A stretch of DNA of 64,000 nt from Thiobacillus denitrificans ATCC 25259 (GCF_000012745.1 NC_007404.1:2790001-2854000); one strand, 5' to 3'. Shown: positions 1-9,649, counted from the first letter of the stretch. Notes: generated from the letters alone by a model not told the origin. Numbers and translations are program-made.

Positions 1-529
1 CGTCGAGCAGGCTGATCACCAGTTCGCGCCCGAGCGGACCCATGCCGGCGACCAGTTGATCGGCGTCGCGCTCGCCGTTGACCAGCCGGCGCATGCGCCC
101 GCCGAGGAGCGCCATGTCGCCGCCCGCCTTCATCATCTGCTCGGCCATGTTGGCGAGCACCGACATCGCCTGGGCGTCGCCGCGCGCCGAGGCGTCGATC
201 AGCGCCGCGAGCCCGGGCGCGGCGGCGCTGCCGTCGGGCTGTGCATCCAGCGGCGGAAGCGTCGCGGGATTGTCGAGACCGCGCAGGATGGCGTCGAGCA
301 GAATCGTGTCCTCCTCGTCGAGCCCGAGCTTGATTGAGGGGTCGCGCCGGCCGTTGATCACGTGGCGCAATGCGGCGACCAGGCGCGCCCACCCCGCCTG
401 CTCGGCGACGTCGAACTGTTTCATGAGCTCGGGCAGCTGGCTGCGATCGCGCAGCGCGTTGACGACGGTATGGATGAACGCGGCGTGGACGCGCAGGACT
501 TGCTCGACGGCAGAGGGAAGCTGGGCCAT
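1..529 (-). CDS. Unknown protein, 3' end cut by window edge
   Basis: An open frame runs from an ATG at 529 to the left edge without a stop, giving 176 residues of an unfinished protein. It is soluble, probably helical and Ala/Leu-rich, with no signal peptide or membrane segment in the visible part. I recognise no family. It lies 36 bases downstream of gluQ on the same strand and is probably the last or next-to-last gene of the B12 operon, though nothing in its sequence ties it to cobalamin. The reading frame is convincing because it continues the strand and codon style of its neighbours; function is unassigned. Confidence 0.7.
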   Translation of the reverse strand, partial: MAQLPSAVEQVLRVHAAFIHTVVNALRDRSQLPELMKQFDVAEQAGWARLVAALRHVINGRRDPSIKLGLDEEDTILLDAILRGLDNPATLPPLDAQPDGSAAAPGLAALIDASARGDAQAMSVLANMAEQMMKAGGDMALLGGRMRRLVNGERDADQLVAGMGPLGRELVISLLD

Positions 530-565
530 GTTGGGTGAGGCGTTAGGGGTGAGGGGATTGTCCGG

Positions 566-1471
566 TCAGGGGGCAGGCTTGGCAACCACGGGGTGGGTCG
601 GCACGTTTTCGATGTGCCAGTGAGTGCTCGCCCACGTGAGCAGTTCCGCCGGGGCGGCGCCCGCGAGTTCGCCCGGCGGCGGATGGCCGAGGGTGACGAG
701 GGCCTGCGCCAGCGTGGCGTCCCGCCCGCGCTCCGGCAGAGCGGGGGCACGGGTCTGCTTCGAGAGCTTCTGCCCGGCGACGTTAGTGATGAGCGGAACG
801 TGCGCATAAGTCGGCGTCGGCACGCCGAGCAGGCCTTGCAGATAGATCTGGCGCGGGGTGTTCCACAAAAGATCGGCGCCGCGCACGACGTGGGTGATGC
901 CCTGGAAGGCGTCGTCGACCACCACCGCCAGCTGATAGGCGAACAGGCCGTCGGCGCGCTTGACGATGAAATCGCCGACCTCGCGGGCGAGATTCTGCTG
1001 CAGGTCGCCGTGGATGCGGTCGTGTAAGCGGATGCTCGCATCCGGCGCCCTTACCCGCCACGCACGCGCAACCGTGTCTGCGGGCAGGCCGTTGCGGCAG
1101 GTGCCGGGGTAGAGCATCTCGCCCTCGCGGTTGCGCGGCGCCTGCACGAGCTGGGCGCGCGTGCAGGCGCAGGGATAGGCCGCACCTTGCGCTTTCAGCA
1201 TGTCGAGCGCCGCGGCGTAGGCGTGGTCGCGCTGCGATTGCACCAGCACGTCGCCATCCCAGACGAGACCGTAGGCTTCCAGCTGGCGCAGGATGATCCC
1301 GGCCGCGCCGGGTTCGCAGCGCGGGCGGTCGAGGTCTTCCATGCGCACAAGCCAGCGCCCGCCGGCCGCGCGGGCGTCGAGAAAGCTGGCGACGGCGGCG
1401 ACCAGCGAGCCGAGATGCAGGGGACCGGTGGGCGACGGCGCAAAACGCCCGACGCAGGCTGCGGGATTCAC
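566..1471 (-). CDS. gluQ: Glutamyl-Q tRNA(Asp) synthetase
   Basis: This 301-residue protein charges glutamate onto the queuosine base of tRNA(Asp) and is a paralog of the GluRS catalytic core lacking the anticodon-binding domain. The class I signature reads APSPTGPLHLGS (residues 11-22), the KMSKS-like loop is KLSKQ (235-239), and the zinc ligands fit C101-x-C103, Y121 and C125. Length matches the family. The GTG at 1471 is chosen because residues 6-10 already lead into the signature and the GTG overlaps the cobS stop as GTGA. Upstream extension would run through cobS out of frame. Its place behind cobS suggests co-transcription with B12 genes. Confidence 0.93.
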   Translation of the reverse strand: MNPAACVGRFAPSPTGPLHLGSLVAAVASFLDARAAGGRWLVRMEDLDRPRCEPGAAGIILRQLEAYGLVWDGDVLVQSQRDHAYAAALDMLKAQGAAYPCACTRAQLVQAPRNREGEMLYPGTCRNGLPADTVARAWRVRAPDASIRLHDRIHGDLQQNLAREVGDFIVKRADGLFAYQLAVVVDDAFQGITHVVRGADLLWNTPRQIYLQGLLGVPTPTYAHVPLITNVAGQKLSKQTRAPALPERGRDATLAQALVTLGHPPPGELAGAAPAELLTWASTHWHIENVPTHPVVAKPAP

Positions 1472-2211
1472 CCCGCGATTATGCCGCGCGCCAGCGCCAA
1501 CGAGACCCCCGCCAGCAGCAGGGCCGCGGATTCGCTCCATTCGATCCCCGCGCCCAGGATATCGCCGGTTTGTCCGCCGAGTTTGAGCCACATCCAGACG
1601 CCCCACAGCACGGCGGGAATCAAGGCGACGAAGGCGATCGGCGTGATGGCGCTGACGGCGGCCAGCGCCAGCCCGCCCGCGCCCCAGCCCGCGCGGTTGC
1701 CCTGCCAGGCGAAGCGTTCGCCCAAACCGGGTTTCAGCGGCGGCAGCAGCAGGGTCCAGCCCGCGGCCGCCCAGCGCGTCCAGGCCGGGATCAGCACGAG
1801 CGCCGGCCACGGCAGGTCGAGCGTCAGCAGCCAATGCAGCAGCACCAGCTTGGCGGCCAACTGCAGCACCAGCACGATGACGCCGAAGCTGCCGACATGC
1901 GGATCGGCCAGCACCGTCAGGAAGCGCGCGGGATCGCGGTGCGCCGCACCGAGCGCGTCCGCGGTGTCGGCCAGGCCGTCGAGATGCAGGCCGCCGGTGA
2001 TCCAGGCCCACATCACGACGCCGGCCAGCGCGCCCAGCCACGGATCGAGCACTGTCCCCAGCGCGGCGGCCAGCGCCACCGCCGCACCCACGACCAGTCC
2101 CGCTGCCGGAAACCACACCACCGCGCGCACGAGCTCGGCGCACTGAAAGTCGCGCAGGACCGGCAGTGGGAGCCGCGTCAAGAACCCGAGGGCGAGGATC
2201 AGTCCGCGCAT
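1468..2211 (-). CDS. cobS: Adenosylcobinamide-GDP ribazoletransferase
   Basis: CobS joins adenosylcobinamide-GDP to alpha-ribazole (or its phosphate), the last assembly step, in the inner membrane. The 247-residue protein is strongly hydrophobic with about six or seven membrane spans. The acidic family motif GLHLDGLADTADAL lies at about residues 74-87 (D78, D82, D85). The ATG at 2211 gives the usual family length; a longer frame continues upstream but lies inside cobC. It overlaps the end of cobC by 13 bases and the start of gluQ by 4. Confidence 0.95.
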   Translation of the reverse strand: MRGLILALGFLTRLPLPVLRDFQCAELVRAVVWFPAAGLVVGAAVALAAALGTVLDPWLGALAGVVMWAWITGGLHLDGLADTADALGAAHRDPARFLTVLADPHVGSFGVIVLVLQLAAKLVLLHWLLTLDLPWPALVLIPAWTRWAAAGWTLLLPPLKPGLGERFAWQGNRAGWGAGGLALAAVSAITPIAFVALIPAVLWGVWMWLKLGGQTGDILGAGIEWSESAALLLAGVSLALARGIIAG

Positions 2212-2807
2212 CGCAAGGCCGTCAACAGCGGCGGCGCCCCGGCCAGCCACGATACGACGAAACTGGAGCCAGGGGTCAGTGCCACGCGCGCGCGGTAGGG
2301 AACGCTCAGCCCCAGCACCTGCACCAGCACCGCGCGCATCGCACCGGCATGGGTCACGACGAGCGTCGGCACGCGGGCGGTCTCGCCGAGCCGGGCCAGC
2401 GCTGCCTCCACACGCGCGTCGAGGGCGTCCAGCGATTCGCCGCCGGGCGGCGCATGGCGGCGCGGATCGCACAGGAAGGCCGCATGCGCGGCGGCGTCGC
2501 GCGCGGCGGCTTCGTCCGGACGCAGGCCTTCCCAGGTGCCGAAATCGAGTTCCTGCCAGTCCGCATCGACGCGGCAATCGATCCCGCGCGCCGCGGCCAT
2601 CTCGGACGCAAAATCGAGGCAGCGCCGCGCGGGACTGCTCACGACCGCGCCCCAAGGCGGCAGGACGGCCAGCGCGGCGTGCATCTGCTCGCGGCCGCGC
2701 GGGGTGAGCGGCGCATCGCTGCGTCCGCGGTACACGTGCGCCGGCCCCGCCACCTCGCCGTGGCGCAGAAAACCGAGCAGCACCGGCTCGGCGGCGGGCT
2801 TAAGCAT
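2199..2807 (-). CDS. cobC: Alpha-ribazole phosphatase, histidine phosphatase family
   Basis: The 202-residue protein has the phosphoglycerate-mutase-like RHGE motif at residues 15-18 (phospho-acceptor H16) and the second-half motif [12 protein letters not shown] that supplies the other catalytic histidine. In this setting it should dephosphorylate alpha-ribazole-5'-phosphate or adenosylcobalamin-5'-phosphate. The ATG at 2807 overlaps the cobT stop by 8 bases and puts RHGE at the normal distance from the N-terminus. The functional call depends on position between cobT and cobS, because the fold alone covers many phosphatases. Confidence 0.9.
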   Translation of the reverse strand: MLKPAAEPVLLGFLRHGEVAGPAHVYRGRSDAPLTPRGREQMHAALAVLPPWGAVVSSPARRCLDFASEMAAARGIDCRVDADWQELDFGTWEGLRPDEAAARDAAAHAAFLCDPRRHAPPGGESLDALDARVEAALARLGETARVPTLVVTHAGAMRAVLVQVLGLSVPYRARVALTPGSSFVVSWLAGAPPLLTALRCAD

Positions 2808-3846
2808 TATTGGCCACCCCGGCTTCGGCAAACGTCGCCATGCCGGCATGCAGCGCGCACGCCAGCCGCAGCAGCGGAATGGCGGCCGCCGCCCCGCTGG
2901 CTTCGCCCAGCCGCATGTCGAGCGCAAGCAGCGGCTGCGCGTCGAGCGCGCGCAGCAGGGCGGCGTGGCCGGACTCGGCGGAGGCGTGGGCGAACAGCAT
3001 CCAGTCGCGCGCGCCGGGATTCAGGCGCACCGCCAGCAGCGCCGCCGCGCCGCAGATGAAGCCGTCGACCAGTACCGGCATCCCGGCTTGCGCCGCCGCC
3101 AGATAGGCGCCCGCCAGCGCGCCGATCTCGAAGCCGCCGACCGCGCACAGCGCGTGCAGCGAATCGGTCGGCGCCGACGCCAGGCCATGCAGCGCCAGCG
3201 CGCGGTCGATGAGGGCCGCCTTGCGCGCCACCCCGGCATGGTCGACGCCGGTGCCCGCGCCGGCCAGCGCCGCGCCGGGCAGCCCCAGCAGCGCGCAGGC
3301 CAGCGCGGCGGCGGCCGTGGTGTTGGCGATGCCCATTTCACCGCCGATGAAGAGGTCCGCGCCCGCGGTCCGGGCGCGCGCGCAGGCGGTCGCCCCGGCA
3401 TCGAGTGCGGCCTGCGCCTGCGCCGCGCTCATTGCGGGCTGCCGGCAGAAATTGGCGGTGCTGCGCCTCACCTGCGCCTGCACCACCCCCGCCACCGGCG
3501 AGGGGGCGAGCGTGCCGACGTCGATCACTTCCAGCGTCGCGCCGGTTTCGCGCGCGAGCACGCTGATGGCCGCGCCGCCGCCGACGAAATTGGCGAGCAT
3601 CTGCTGGGTGACCGCCTGCGGAAACGCCGATACGCCTTCGTCCGCGACGCCGTGATCGGCCGCGAAAATGCTGATCCACGGGTGGTGGATGCGCGGCAGC
3701 AGCGTGCCCTGCATCGCGGCCAATTGAATCGCGATCTCTTCCAGCCGTCCCAGACTGCCGGCCGGCTTGGTGAGCTGGGCCTGGCGCGCCAGCGCGGCGG
3801 CGCGCGCGGCTTCGTCCAGCGGCTTGACGGCGGCGTGGGGGTTCAT
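2800..3846 (-). CDS. cobT: Nicotinate-nucleotide--dimethylbenzimidazole phosphoribosyltransferase
   Basis: CobT activates the lower ligand: nicotinate mononucleotide plus 5,6-dimethylbenzimidazole gives alpha-ribazole-5'-phosphate. The 348-residue length is typical. The conserved [10 protein letters not shown] segment is at 27-36, [16 protein letters not shown] at 61-76, and the catalytic glutamate fits E315 in MRLGEASGA. The ATG overlaps the cobU stop as ATGA. With bluB in the same operon, the in-house base is most likely dimethylbenzimidazole. Confidence 0.96.
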   Translation of the reverse strand: MNPHAAVKPLDEAARAAALARQAQLTKPAGSLGRLEEIAIQLAAMQGTLLPRIHHPWISIFAADHGVADEGVSAFPQAVTQQMLANFVGGGAAISVLARETGATLEVIDVGTLAPSPVAGVVQAQVRRSTANFCRQPAMSAAQAQAALDAGATACARARTAGADLFIGGEMGIANTTAAAALACALLGLPGAALAGAGTGVDHAGVARKAALIDRALALHGLASAPTDSLHALCAVGGFEIGALAGAYLAAAQAGMPVLVDGFICGAAALLAVRLNPGARDWMLFAHASAESGHAALLRALDAQPLLALDMRLGEASGAAAAIPLLRLACALHAGMATFAEAGVANNA

Positions 3847-4361
3847 GGCGGCGTTCCTTTCAGGGTGAGCGGCAGTCCGGCGGCGACGAAGATCACCTCG
3901 TCGGCCAGCCGGGCGAGGTCCTGGTTCAGCCAGCCGGCTTCATCGACGAAACGGCGCGTGAGTTCGCCCAGCGGGACGATGCCGAGCCCGGTTTCGTTGC
4001 TGACCAGGATCAGGTCGTCGTCGCGGCGCGCGGCCAACGCAGCGAGCAGCGCGGCGCGCGCGTCGTCGAACGCGGCGGGGTCCGGCCGGCACAGGCAGTT
4101 GGTCAGCCACAGCGTGAGGCAATCGACGACGATGCAGCCCGCCCCCGCCGCGCGAATCGCGCCGGCGAGGTCGAGCGGCGCCTCGATCGTGGCCCAATGC
4201 GGCGGGCGCTCGGCCTGGTGGCGCGCGATGCGGGCAGCCATTTCGGCGTCGTGCGCCTGGGCGGTGGCGATGAAGGAAACGGGCTGGCCGGCCGCTTCGG
4301 CGCGCTGCAGGGCGAGGCGGCTTTTGCCGCTGCGCGCGCCGCCGAGGATCAGCGTCAGCAT
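3843..4361 (-). CDS. cobU: Adenosylcobinamide kinase / adenosylcobinamide-phosphate guanylyltransferase
   Basis: This bifunctional enzyme phosphorylates adenosylcobinamide and then transfers GMP from GTP. The 172-residue protein starts directly into its P-loop, GGARSGKS at 7-14, and has a histidine at 48 in IARHQAERP at the place of the guanylylated histidine. [11 protein letters not shown] is a further family signature. The ATG at 4361 overlaps the cobQ end by 7 bases. Its length equals the usual family length. Confidence 0.95.
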   Translation of the reverse strand: MLTLILGGARSGKSRLALQRAEAAGQPVSFIATAQAHDAEMAARIARHQAERPPHWATIEAPLDLAGAIRAAGAGCIVVDCLTLWLTNCLCRPDPAAFDDARAALLAALAARRDDDLILVSNETGLGIVPLGELTRRFVDEAGWLNQDLARLADEVIFVAAGLPLTLKGTPP

Positions 4362-5857
4362 GGCGTGAGCCCCAGCAAGTCGCGCAAAGCCTTGGTATCG
4401 AGATGGGCCTCCACCGCGTCGGCCAGGCGGTCGATGGCGGCATCGCGCAGCGCGGCGATGTCGGGGCTGGCGGCGGCGCGCAGGCCCGCCCACGCCAAGA
4501 GCGCATCGGCGGCGGCGGGCGTGTCGAACAGGCCATGCAGATAGGTTCCGCGCAGCTGGCCGTCGTCCGACATGACGCCGTCGGGGCGGCCGTCGAGCCG
4601 GCACATCGGCTGCGCGAGCGCCGCGCCGCGGCTCACCCCGGCATGGATTTCGTAGCCCGCCACCGGTGTCGTGCCGTCGGCCAGCGTGCCCGCGACATTG
4701 CGCAGTTGCTTGCCGTCGGCAAGCGTGGTGTCGAAGTCGAGCCAGCCGAAGCCGGCGCAGCTGCCTGCTTCGCCTTCGATGCCCGCCGGATCGTGCAGCG
4801 CGCGCCCCAGCATCTGGAAGCCGCCGCAAATGCCGAGCAGTTTGCCGCCGTAGCGCAGGTGCCGCGCCAGTGCGGCGTCCCAGCCGTGGGCGGCCAGCGC
4901 GGCGCGGTCGGCGCGCACGGTTTTCGAGCCCGGCAGGATGACCAGATCGGCGGGCGGCAGCGGCCGGTCCAGCGCGACGAAGCGCAGGTCCACCTGCGGA
5001 TGGGCGCGCAGCGGGTCGAAGTCGGTGTGATTGGAAATGTGCGGCAGCACCGGCACCGCCACGCGCAGCGCATCGGCCGAGGCCGGCGCAGCCGCTGCGG
5101 CGGGCAGCGCGTCCTCGGCTTCGAGGTACAGGCCGTGCAGATAGGGCAGCACGCCGAGCACCGGCTTGCCGGTTTTCGCTTCGAGCCAGTCGAGCCCGGA
5201 TTGCAGCAGCGCCAGGTCGCCGCGAAAGCGGTTGATGACGAAGCCCTTGACGCGCGCCTGCTCGGTCTCGGACAGCAGGGCCAGGGTGCCGACCAGGTGC
5301 GCGAACACGCCGCCGCGGTCGATGTCGGCGACCAGGATCACCGGGCAGTCGGCGGCCTCGGCAAACCCCATGTTGGCGATGTCGTTGGCGCGCAGGTTGA
5401 TTTCCGCCGGGCTGCCCGCGCCTTCGACGACGACGGCCTGGTATTGCGCGGCAAGCCGGTTATACGAGTCGAACACTGCCGCGCGCGCGGTCGCTTTGTA
5501 GGCGTGGTAATCGAGCGCGCGCATGTTGCCGATGGCATGCCCCTGGATGATGACCTGCGCGCCGGTGTCGGAATTGGGCTTCAGCAGCACCGGGTTCATG
5601 TCGGTATGCGCTGGCAGCCCGCATGCCTGCGCCTGCGCCGCCTGCGCCCGCCCGATCTCGCCGCCGTCGGCGGTCACCGCGCTGTTCAGCGCCATGTTCT
5701 GCGGCTTGAACGGCGCCACGCTCACGCCCTGCCGCACTAGCCAGCGGCACAGCGCCGTCACCAGCGCGCTCTTGCCGGCGTCGGAGGTGCAGCCTTGCAC
5801 CATGAGCGTGGCGCAGCCCTGCGCCATCAGCGTGTTGATGCCCTTCAGGGTACTCAT
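4355..5857 (-). CDS. cobQ: Cobyric acid synthase, glutamine-hydrolysing
   Basis: CobQ amidates four side chains of adenosylcobyrinic acid a,c-diamide. The 500-residue protein has an N-terminal synthetase domain ([13 protein letters not shown]-loop near 19-30, KPQNMALNS at 51-59) and a C-terminal class I glutaminase domain with nucleophile C344 in [12 protein letters not shown]. The start is odd: TLMAQGC and TLMVQGC follow each other within residues 9-23, like a short duplication, so ATGs at residues 11 or 19 are alternatives. The first ATG overlaps the cobD stop as ATGA. CobQ is needed for de novo synthesis, not for simple cobinamide salvage, which hints at corrin-ring genes elsewhere. Confidence 0.95.
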   Translation of the reverse strand: MSTLKGINTLMAQGCATLMVQGCTSDAGKSALVTALCRWLVRQGVSVAPFKPQNMALNSAVTADGGEIGRAQAAQAQACGLPAHTDMNPVLLKPNSDTGAQVIIQGHAIGNMRALDYHAYKATARAAVFDSYNRLAAQYQAVVVEGAGSPAEINLRANDIANMGFAEAADCPVILVADIDRGGVFAHLVGTLALLSETEQARVKGFVINRFRGDLALLQSGLDWLEAKTGKPVLGVLPYLHGLYLEAEDALPAAAAAPASADALRVAVPVLPHISNHTDFDPLRAHPQVDLRFVALDRPLPPADLVILPGSKTVRADRAALAAHGWDAALARHLRYGGKLLGICGGFQMLGRALHDPAGIEGEAGSCAGFGWLDFDTTLADGKQLRNVAGTLADGTTPVAGYEIHAGVSRGAALAQPMCRLDGRPDGVMSDDGQLRGTYLHGLFDTPAAADALLAWAGLRAAASPDIAALRDAAIDRLADAVEAHLDTKALRDLLGLTPC

Positions 5858-6819
5858 GTCGTCAATGCCACGGCGAGCCGCGCCCAGTCGGTTTCGTGGT
5901 GCGGCAGCCCGAAGCGCAGGCTGGGCGGATCGGCGAACAGGCGGGTCAGGATGCCCTGCCGCGCCAGCCTTTCGTGCCAGGCGGCGGCGTCTGCGGTACG
6001 CACCCACTGGAACAGCGCGGTGCCGCCCGCGGGCGCCAGCCCGTGGCGGCGCAGCAGGTCGGCCAGCCGCGCACCCGCCGCCAGCAGGGCCGGACGCGCG
6101 GCCTGCTGCCAGGCGGTGTCGGCCAGCGCGGCGCGCGCCACCCAGCGCGACGGCGCGCTCACCGCCCACGGCCCCAGCCGGGCCTCCAGCACGTCGAGCA
6201 GGGCAGGCTCGGCCAACACGAAACCGACGCGCGCGCCCGCCAGGCCGAAAAACTTGCCCAGCCCGCGCAGCACGATCAGTCCTTCGCGTGGACAGTCGGC
6301 GGACAGACTCGCCTCGGGCGTGGCGTCGATGAAGGCCTCGTCCACCAGCAGCCAGCCGCCGCGCGCCGCCAGTTCGGCGTGCCAGGCGAGCAGATCGGCG
6401 CGGTGATAGGTCTGTCCGCCTGGATTGTTGGGATGCACCAGCACCAGCACGTCGAGCGTCGCCACCCCCTGCTCCGGCTGCCAGGCCGTCACCGCGTGTC
6501 CGGCGGCGCGCCAGGCGTGGGCGTGCTCGGCATAGGCCGGATGCGGCACGCCCACCCGGCTGACCGCACGCAACCGCGGCAGCGTCTGGATCGCCGCCTG
6601 CGAACCGGCTACCGGCAATACGCACGCGCTGCCGTAATACGCGGCGGCGGCCGATACCAGACCGTCCTCGGCTTCCGGCAACCGCTGCCAGACGGCGGGC
6701 GGAACGGGCGGCACCGGCCAGCCGACCGGGTTGATTCCGGTAGACAAATCCAGCCAGTCGGCCGGCTCGATGCCGTAGCACGCGGCCGCGGCGAGCAATC
6801 TGCCGCCGTGTTCAAGCAT
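5854..6819 (-). CDS. cobD: Threonine-phosphate decarboxylase (PLP enzyme)
   Basis: The 321-residue class I/II aminotransferase-fold protein should decarboxylate L-threonine-O-3-phosphate to (R)-1-amino-2-propanol phosphate, the linker of the nucleotide loop. It starts [11 protein letters not shown] as in CobD/CobC proteins, has HPNNPGG at about 129-135, the aspartate in LLVDEAFID, and the PLP lysine at about K189 in [12 protein letters not shown]. The ATG at 6819 lies 8 bases inside cbiB. Named cobD in Salmonella and cobC in Pseudomonas nomenclature. Confidence 0.93.
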   Translation of the reverse strand: MLEHGGRLLAAAACYGIEPADWLDLSTGINPVGWPVPPVPPAVWQRLPEAEDGLVSAAAAYYGSACVLPVAGSQAAIQTLPRLRAVSRVGVPHPAYAEHAHAWRAAGHAVTAWQPEQGVATLDVLVLVHPNNPGGQTYHRADLLAWHAELAARGGWLLVDEAFIDATPEASLSADCPREGLIVLRGLGKFFGLAGARVGFVLAEPALLDVLEARLGPWAVSAPSRWVARAALADTAWQQAARPALLAAGARLADLLRRHGLAPAGGTALFQWVRTADAAAWHERLARQGILTRLFADPPSLRFGLPHHETDWARLAVALTT

Positions 6820-7744
6820 GACCGACGCCCCACCCAAGCAGCGCGGCCGCGGCGAGCGCCGCCAGCCACAGCAGCACACCGTGACGCACCAGTTTGAGGG
6901 CGCGCGCGATGTCGCCGCCCGCTGGCGCCGCGCCCTGCCCCAGCGCGGGGCGGAATTCGCTCTGCCCGTGATAGACCGCCGCGCCGCCCAGGCGCACCTC
7001 CAATGCGCCCGCGCCCGCGGCCATTACCGGGCCGGCGTTGGGGCTGTCCCACGCCGGCGCCTGGGTGCGCCAGCACGCAAGCGCGAGGCGGGTACGGCCC
7101 AGCAGCGCATAGCTCAACGCGGTCAGCCGCGCCGGCAGAAAATTGAGGACGTCGTCGAGCCGCGCCGCCGCCCAGCCGAAGCTGAGATAGCGCGGCGTCT
7201 TGTAGCCCCACATGGCGTCCAGCGTATTGACCAGCCGATAACCCAGCGCGCCTGCGGCGCCGGCAACGAGGAACCAGAACAGCGCGCCGAACACAGCGTC
7301 GTTGCCGTTTTCCAGCACCGACTCGACGGTCGCGCGCGATACCTCTTCGGCATCGAGCGCAGTAGTGTCGCGGCTCACCATCATCGAGACGCCCGCGCGC
7401 GCGGCGTCGAGGTCGTCGCGCGCCAGCGCAGTCGCCACCGGTTCGGCATGCTGATGCAGGCTTTTCAGGCCAATCGCGGCGTACAGCACGAGCGCGCTGA
7501 ACAGCGCGCCTACGACCGGCTGCTGTTGCAGCCACCCGGCGAGCGCGACACCCGGCACCAGCAGCAGCGCCAGCGCCGCCACGCCGTGCAGTCGATGCCC
7601 GCGCCCATCGGGGTTATACCGGGCTTCCAGCCAAGCCGCCAGCCGCCCGAATCCCGCCAGCGGGTGGAGCCGGCGCGGCTCGCCGAGAAGCCGGTCGAGC
7701 AGCAGCGCTGCTGCGACCAGAAGCGCGCTCAGCTCGATCCCCAC
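6812..7744 (-). CDS. cbiB: Adenosylcobinamide-phosphate synthase (membrane)
   Basis: CbiB attaches the aminopropanol (phosphate) arm to adenosylcobyric acid. The 310-residue protein begins [20 protein letters not shown], a typical CbiB start with an acidic pair near the first span, and carries [23 protein letters not shown] and the [10 protein letters not shown] segment. About four or five membrane spans are visible. The GTG at 7744 overlaps the bluB stop region by 16 bases and gives the family length. Confidence 0.94.
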   Translation of the reverse strand: MGIELSALLVAAALLLDRLLGEPRRLHPLAGFGRLAAWLEARYNPDGRGHRLHGVAALALLLVPGVALAGWLQQQPVVGALFSALVLYAAIGLKSLHQHAEPVATALARDDLDAARAGVSMMVSRDTTALDAEEVSRATVESVLENGNDAVFGALFWFLVAGAAGALGYRLVNTLDAMWGYKTPRYLSFGWAAARLDDVLNFLPARLTALSYALLGRTRLALACWRTQAPAWDSPNAGPVMAAGAGALEVRLGGAAVYHGQSEFRPALGQGAAPAGGDIARALKLVRHGVLLWLAALAAAALLGWGVGHA

Positions 7745-8376
7745 TGGTTCTCGAACAGGCAGTCGGCGACGGCACGGCGGCGGTCCCAGCCTTCGCTTTC
7801 CAGCATCGGCGCGTCGTAAAACGCATCGACCTGCCCGAGGCAGAGGATCGCCACCGGCTGCCCGCCGGGCGGGATGTCCAGCAGCTGCGCGACCGCCTGC
7901 GGATCGAACAGCGACACCCAGCCCAGCCCCAGCCCCTCGGCGCGCGCTGCCAGCCACAGGTTCTGGATCGCGCAGGCGACCGAGGCGAGGTCCACCTCGG
8001 GCAGGGTGCGGCGGCCCAGGATATAGGGTTCGCGCGCGTCCATCAGCGCCGCCACCCACAGTTCGCCGCAGTCCAGGATGCCTTCGACCTTGAGCCGCAT
8101 GAAGGCATCGCCGCGCTCGCCCAGCGCCTCGGCGGTGCGGATGCGTTCGGCCTCGACCAGGGCGTGCAGGCGCTGGCGCAAATCGGCCTGGGTGATGCGG
8201 ATGAAGCGCCACGGCTGCATCAGACCGACGCTGGGCGCCTGATGCGCCGCCGCCAGCAGCCGCTGCCGCACCTCGGGGGCGACCGGGCCGGGGCGGAAGT
8301 GGCGCATGTCGCGCCGCTCGCGGATGACGCGATAGACCGCGTCGCGCTCGGCCGGGCTGTAGGCGTGGGCGCTCAT
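7729..8376 (-). CDS. bluB: 5,6-dimethylbenzimidazole synthase
   Basis: BluB cleaves reduced FMN with oxygen to make the B12 lower ligand dimethylbenzimidazole. The 215-residue nitroreductase-fold protein carries [15 protein letters not shown] near residue 16, [13 protein letters not shown] near 47, and the [10 protein letters not shown] segment typical of BluB rather than of ordinary nitroreductases. The location between cobO and cbiB supports the assignment. Its presence implies aerobic or microaerobic production of the base. Confidence 0.94.
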   Translation of the reverse strand: MSAHAYSPAERDAVYRVIRERRDMRHFRPGPVAPEVRQRLLAAAHQAPSVGLMQPWRFIRITQADLRQRLHALVEAERIRTAEALGERGDAFMRLKVEGILDCGELWVAALMDAREPYILGRRTLPEVDLASVACAIQNLWLAARAEGLGLGWVSLFDPQAVAQLLDIPPGGQPVAILCLGQVDAFYDAPMLESEGWDRRRAVADCLFENQWGSS

Positions 8377-8389
8377 CGGGCGCGGCGGC

Positions 8390-8998
8390 TCACAGGTCGA
8401 TGCCGCGCTGCGCCTTGACGCCGGTGCGGTAGGCGTGCTTTTCGTCGGCGATGACCGACACGGTGTCGGCCAGTTCGATCAGCGCCTCGCTGGCGCCGCG
8501 CCCGGTGACGATGACATGCTGCATCGGCGGGCGGTTCGCCAGCGCGTCGAGCACCTCGTCGGCGTCGAGGTAGCCGTAGCTCAGCAGATAGGTCAGCTCG
8601 TCCAGGATCACCAGCTGGTACGACGCATCGCCCAGCATCCGCCTGGCCACGTCCCAGCCGCGCTGCGCGGTGGCGATGTCCTGCTCGCGGTTTTGCGTGT
8701 CCCAGGTGAAGCCGTCGCCGAGCACATGCCACTCCACCCCGTGCTGCTTGCCGAAGAAGGCTTCTTCGCCGGTGTCGGTGCGGCTCTTGATGAACTGGCA
8801 GACGCCGGCTTTCATGCCGTAGCCGAGCGAACGCGCCAACGTGCCGAAGGCCGAGGTGGACTTGCCCTTGCCGTTTCCGGTAACGACGATGAGCAGGCCG
8901 CGTTCGATCGTGGCGGCGGCGATCGTGGCGTCGATGACAGCCTTTTTGCGCGCCATGCGCGCCGCGTGGCGTGCGTTTTTCGCCGGCTCAGCGCTCAC
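8390..8998 (-). CDS. cobO: Corrinoid adenosyltransferase, CobO/BtuR type
   Basis: The 202-residue protein transfers the 5'-deoxyadenosyl group from ATP to cob(I)alamin or corrinoid precursors. The P-loop GNGKGKS is at 41-47, ILDELTYLLSYGYLD carries the Walker B-like part, and VTGRGASEALIELAD is a C-terminal family signature. Start is a GTG at 8998 overlapping the btuM end by 11 bases; an internal ATG at residue 15 is an alternative. It lies between import (btuM) and bluB, so imported B12 can be adenosylated at once. Confidence 0.95.
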   Translation of the reverse strand: MSAEPAKNARHAARMARKKAVIDATIAAATIERGLLIVVTGNGKGKSTSAFGTLARSLGYGMKAGVCQFIKSRTDTGEEAFFGKQHGVEWHVLGDGFTWDTQNREQDIATAQRGWDVARRMLGDASYQLVILDELTYLLSYGYLDADEVLDALANRPPMQHVIVTGRGASEALIELADTVSVIADEKHAYRTGVKAQRGIDL

Positions 8999-9584
8999 GA
9001 CGCGTTCCCATCAGCGTGCGCGGATCGCCGTCGCGCCGGAAGACCGCCGCCAGCGCCACATGCACGGTCGCCGCCAGACCCACGTACAGCGCGAACGTAC
9101 CCAGCATGGGCGGGAAATATTTCTCGAGACGCAGGACGAGGCCGGCCAGCGTCGGGTCGGCGAAGCGTCCCGAGTAGAAATAAAATCCGCCGGTGGTGAG
9201 CAACTGAGCCACCGCCACGACCGCCAGCGCGACGCCGGCCAGCCTGAACAGGCCAAGCAGGGACAGGCTGTGCCCGCGGGCATAGAAGCGCCCACCGGCA
9301 AACAGCGCCAGATAGGCCGGGATCAGCAGCCAGTAGGCCGGCGACACGCAGAAATCCGACACCCCGCCCCAGGTGATGGCGACGTAGTCGATGACCACGC
9401 TGGCGGCGATCAGCGCGGGCACCACCCACAGCGCCCGCACGTACACGCCGAGCAGGAAAAAGATCGCCCACGAGGCGTCGGGCAGCGAATGGATGCTGGC
9501 CCAGTGATGGCTGCGGGTGAGGAGCATCATCAGGACCAGCACGAAGCCGATCGCGATTTGTTGACGGCGGGTGAGATTCAACAT
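8988..9584 (-). CDS. btuM: BtuM-type cobalamin transporter
   Basis: This 198-residue inner-membrane protein has about six hydrophobic spans and matches BtuM, a small solitary ECF-S-like vitamin B12 transporter. Established knowledge, from memory: the Thiobacillus denitrificans homolog binds and decyanates cobalamin through a cysteine, Cys80. Here Cys79 in SDFCVSPAYW, with H27, D66 and Y84, sits one position lower than the residues I recall for that protein. The ATG at 9584 has a good ribosome site (AAGGAG, 5 bases upstream). It lies between btuB and cobO with a 65-base gap to btuB, so outer- and inner-membrane uptake are paired. No ECF ATPase or EcfT gene is nearby. Confidence 0.85.
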   Translation of the reverse strand: MLNLTRRQQIAIGFVLVLMMLLTRSHHWASIHSLPDASWAIFFLLGVYVRALWVVPALIAASVVIDYVAITWGGVSDFCVSPAYWLLIPAYLALFAGGRFYARGHSLSLLGLFRLAGVALAVVAVAQLLTTGGFYFYSGRFADPTLAGLVLRLEKYFPPMLGTFALYVGLAATVHVALAAVFRRDGDPRTLMGTRRER

Positions 9585-9623
9585 GGGGCTCCTTCATCAG
9601 CGCTGGGGTCATTGTATCTGGGC

Positions 9624-9643
9624 GGGGCGGAATCGCCCGCCCC
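9624..9643 (-). terminator. GC hairpin between btuB and btuM, possible attenuator
   Basis: A 7-base stem (GGGGCGG/CCGCCCC, 6-base loop) starts a few bases after the btuB stop. No U-run follows, so it is not a proper intrinsic terminator. It may stabilise the btuB message or lower transcription into btuM. Confidence 0.35.
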
Positions 9644-9649
9644 TTAGGT

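Noticed and set aside
56-623. Plus-strand open frames over the left edge and gluQ region
   Set aside because: They are antisense to genes with clear family motifs; GC-rich DNA leaves long stop-free frames on the other strand.
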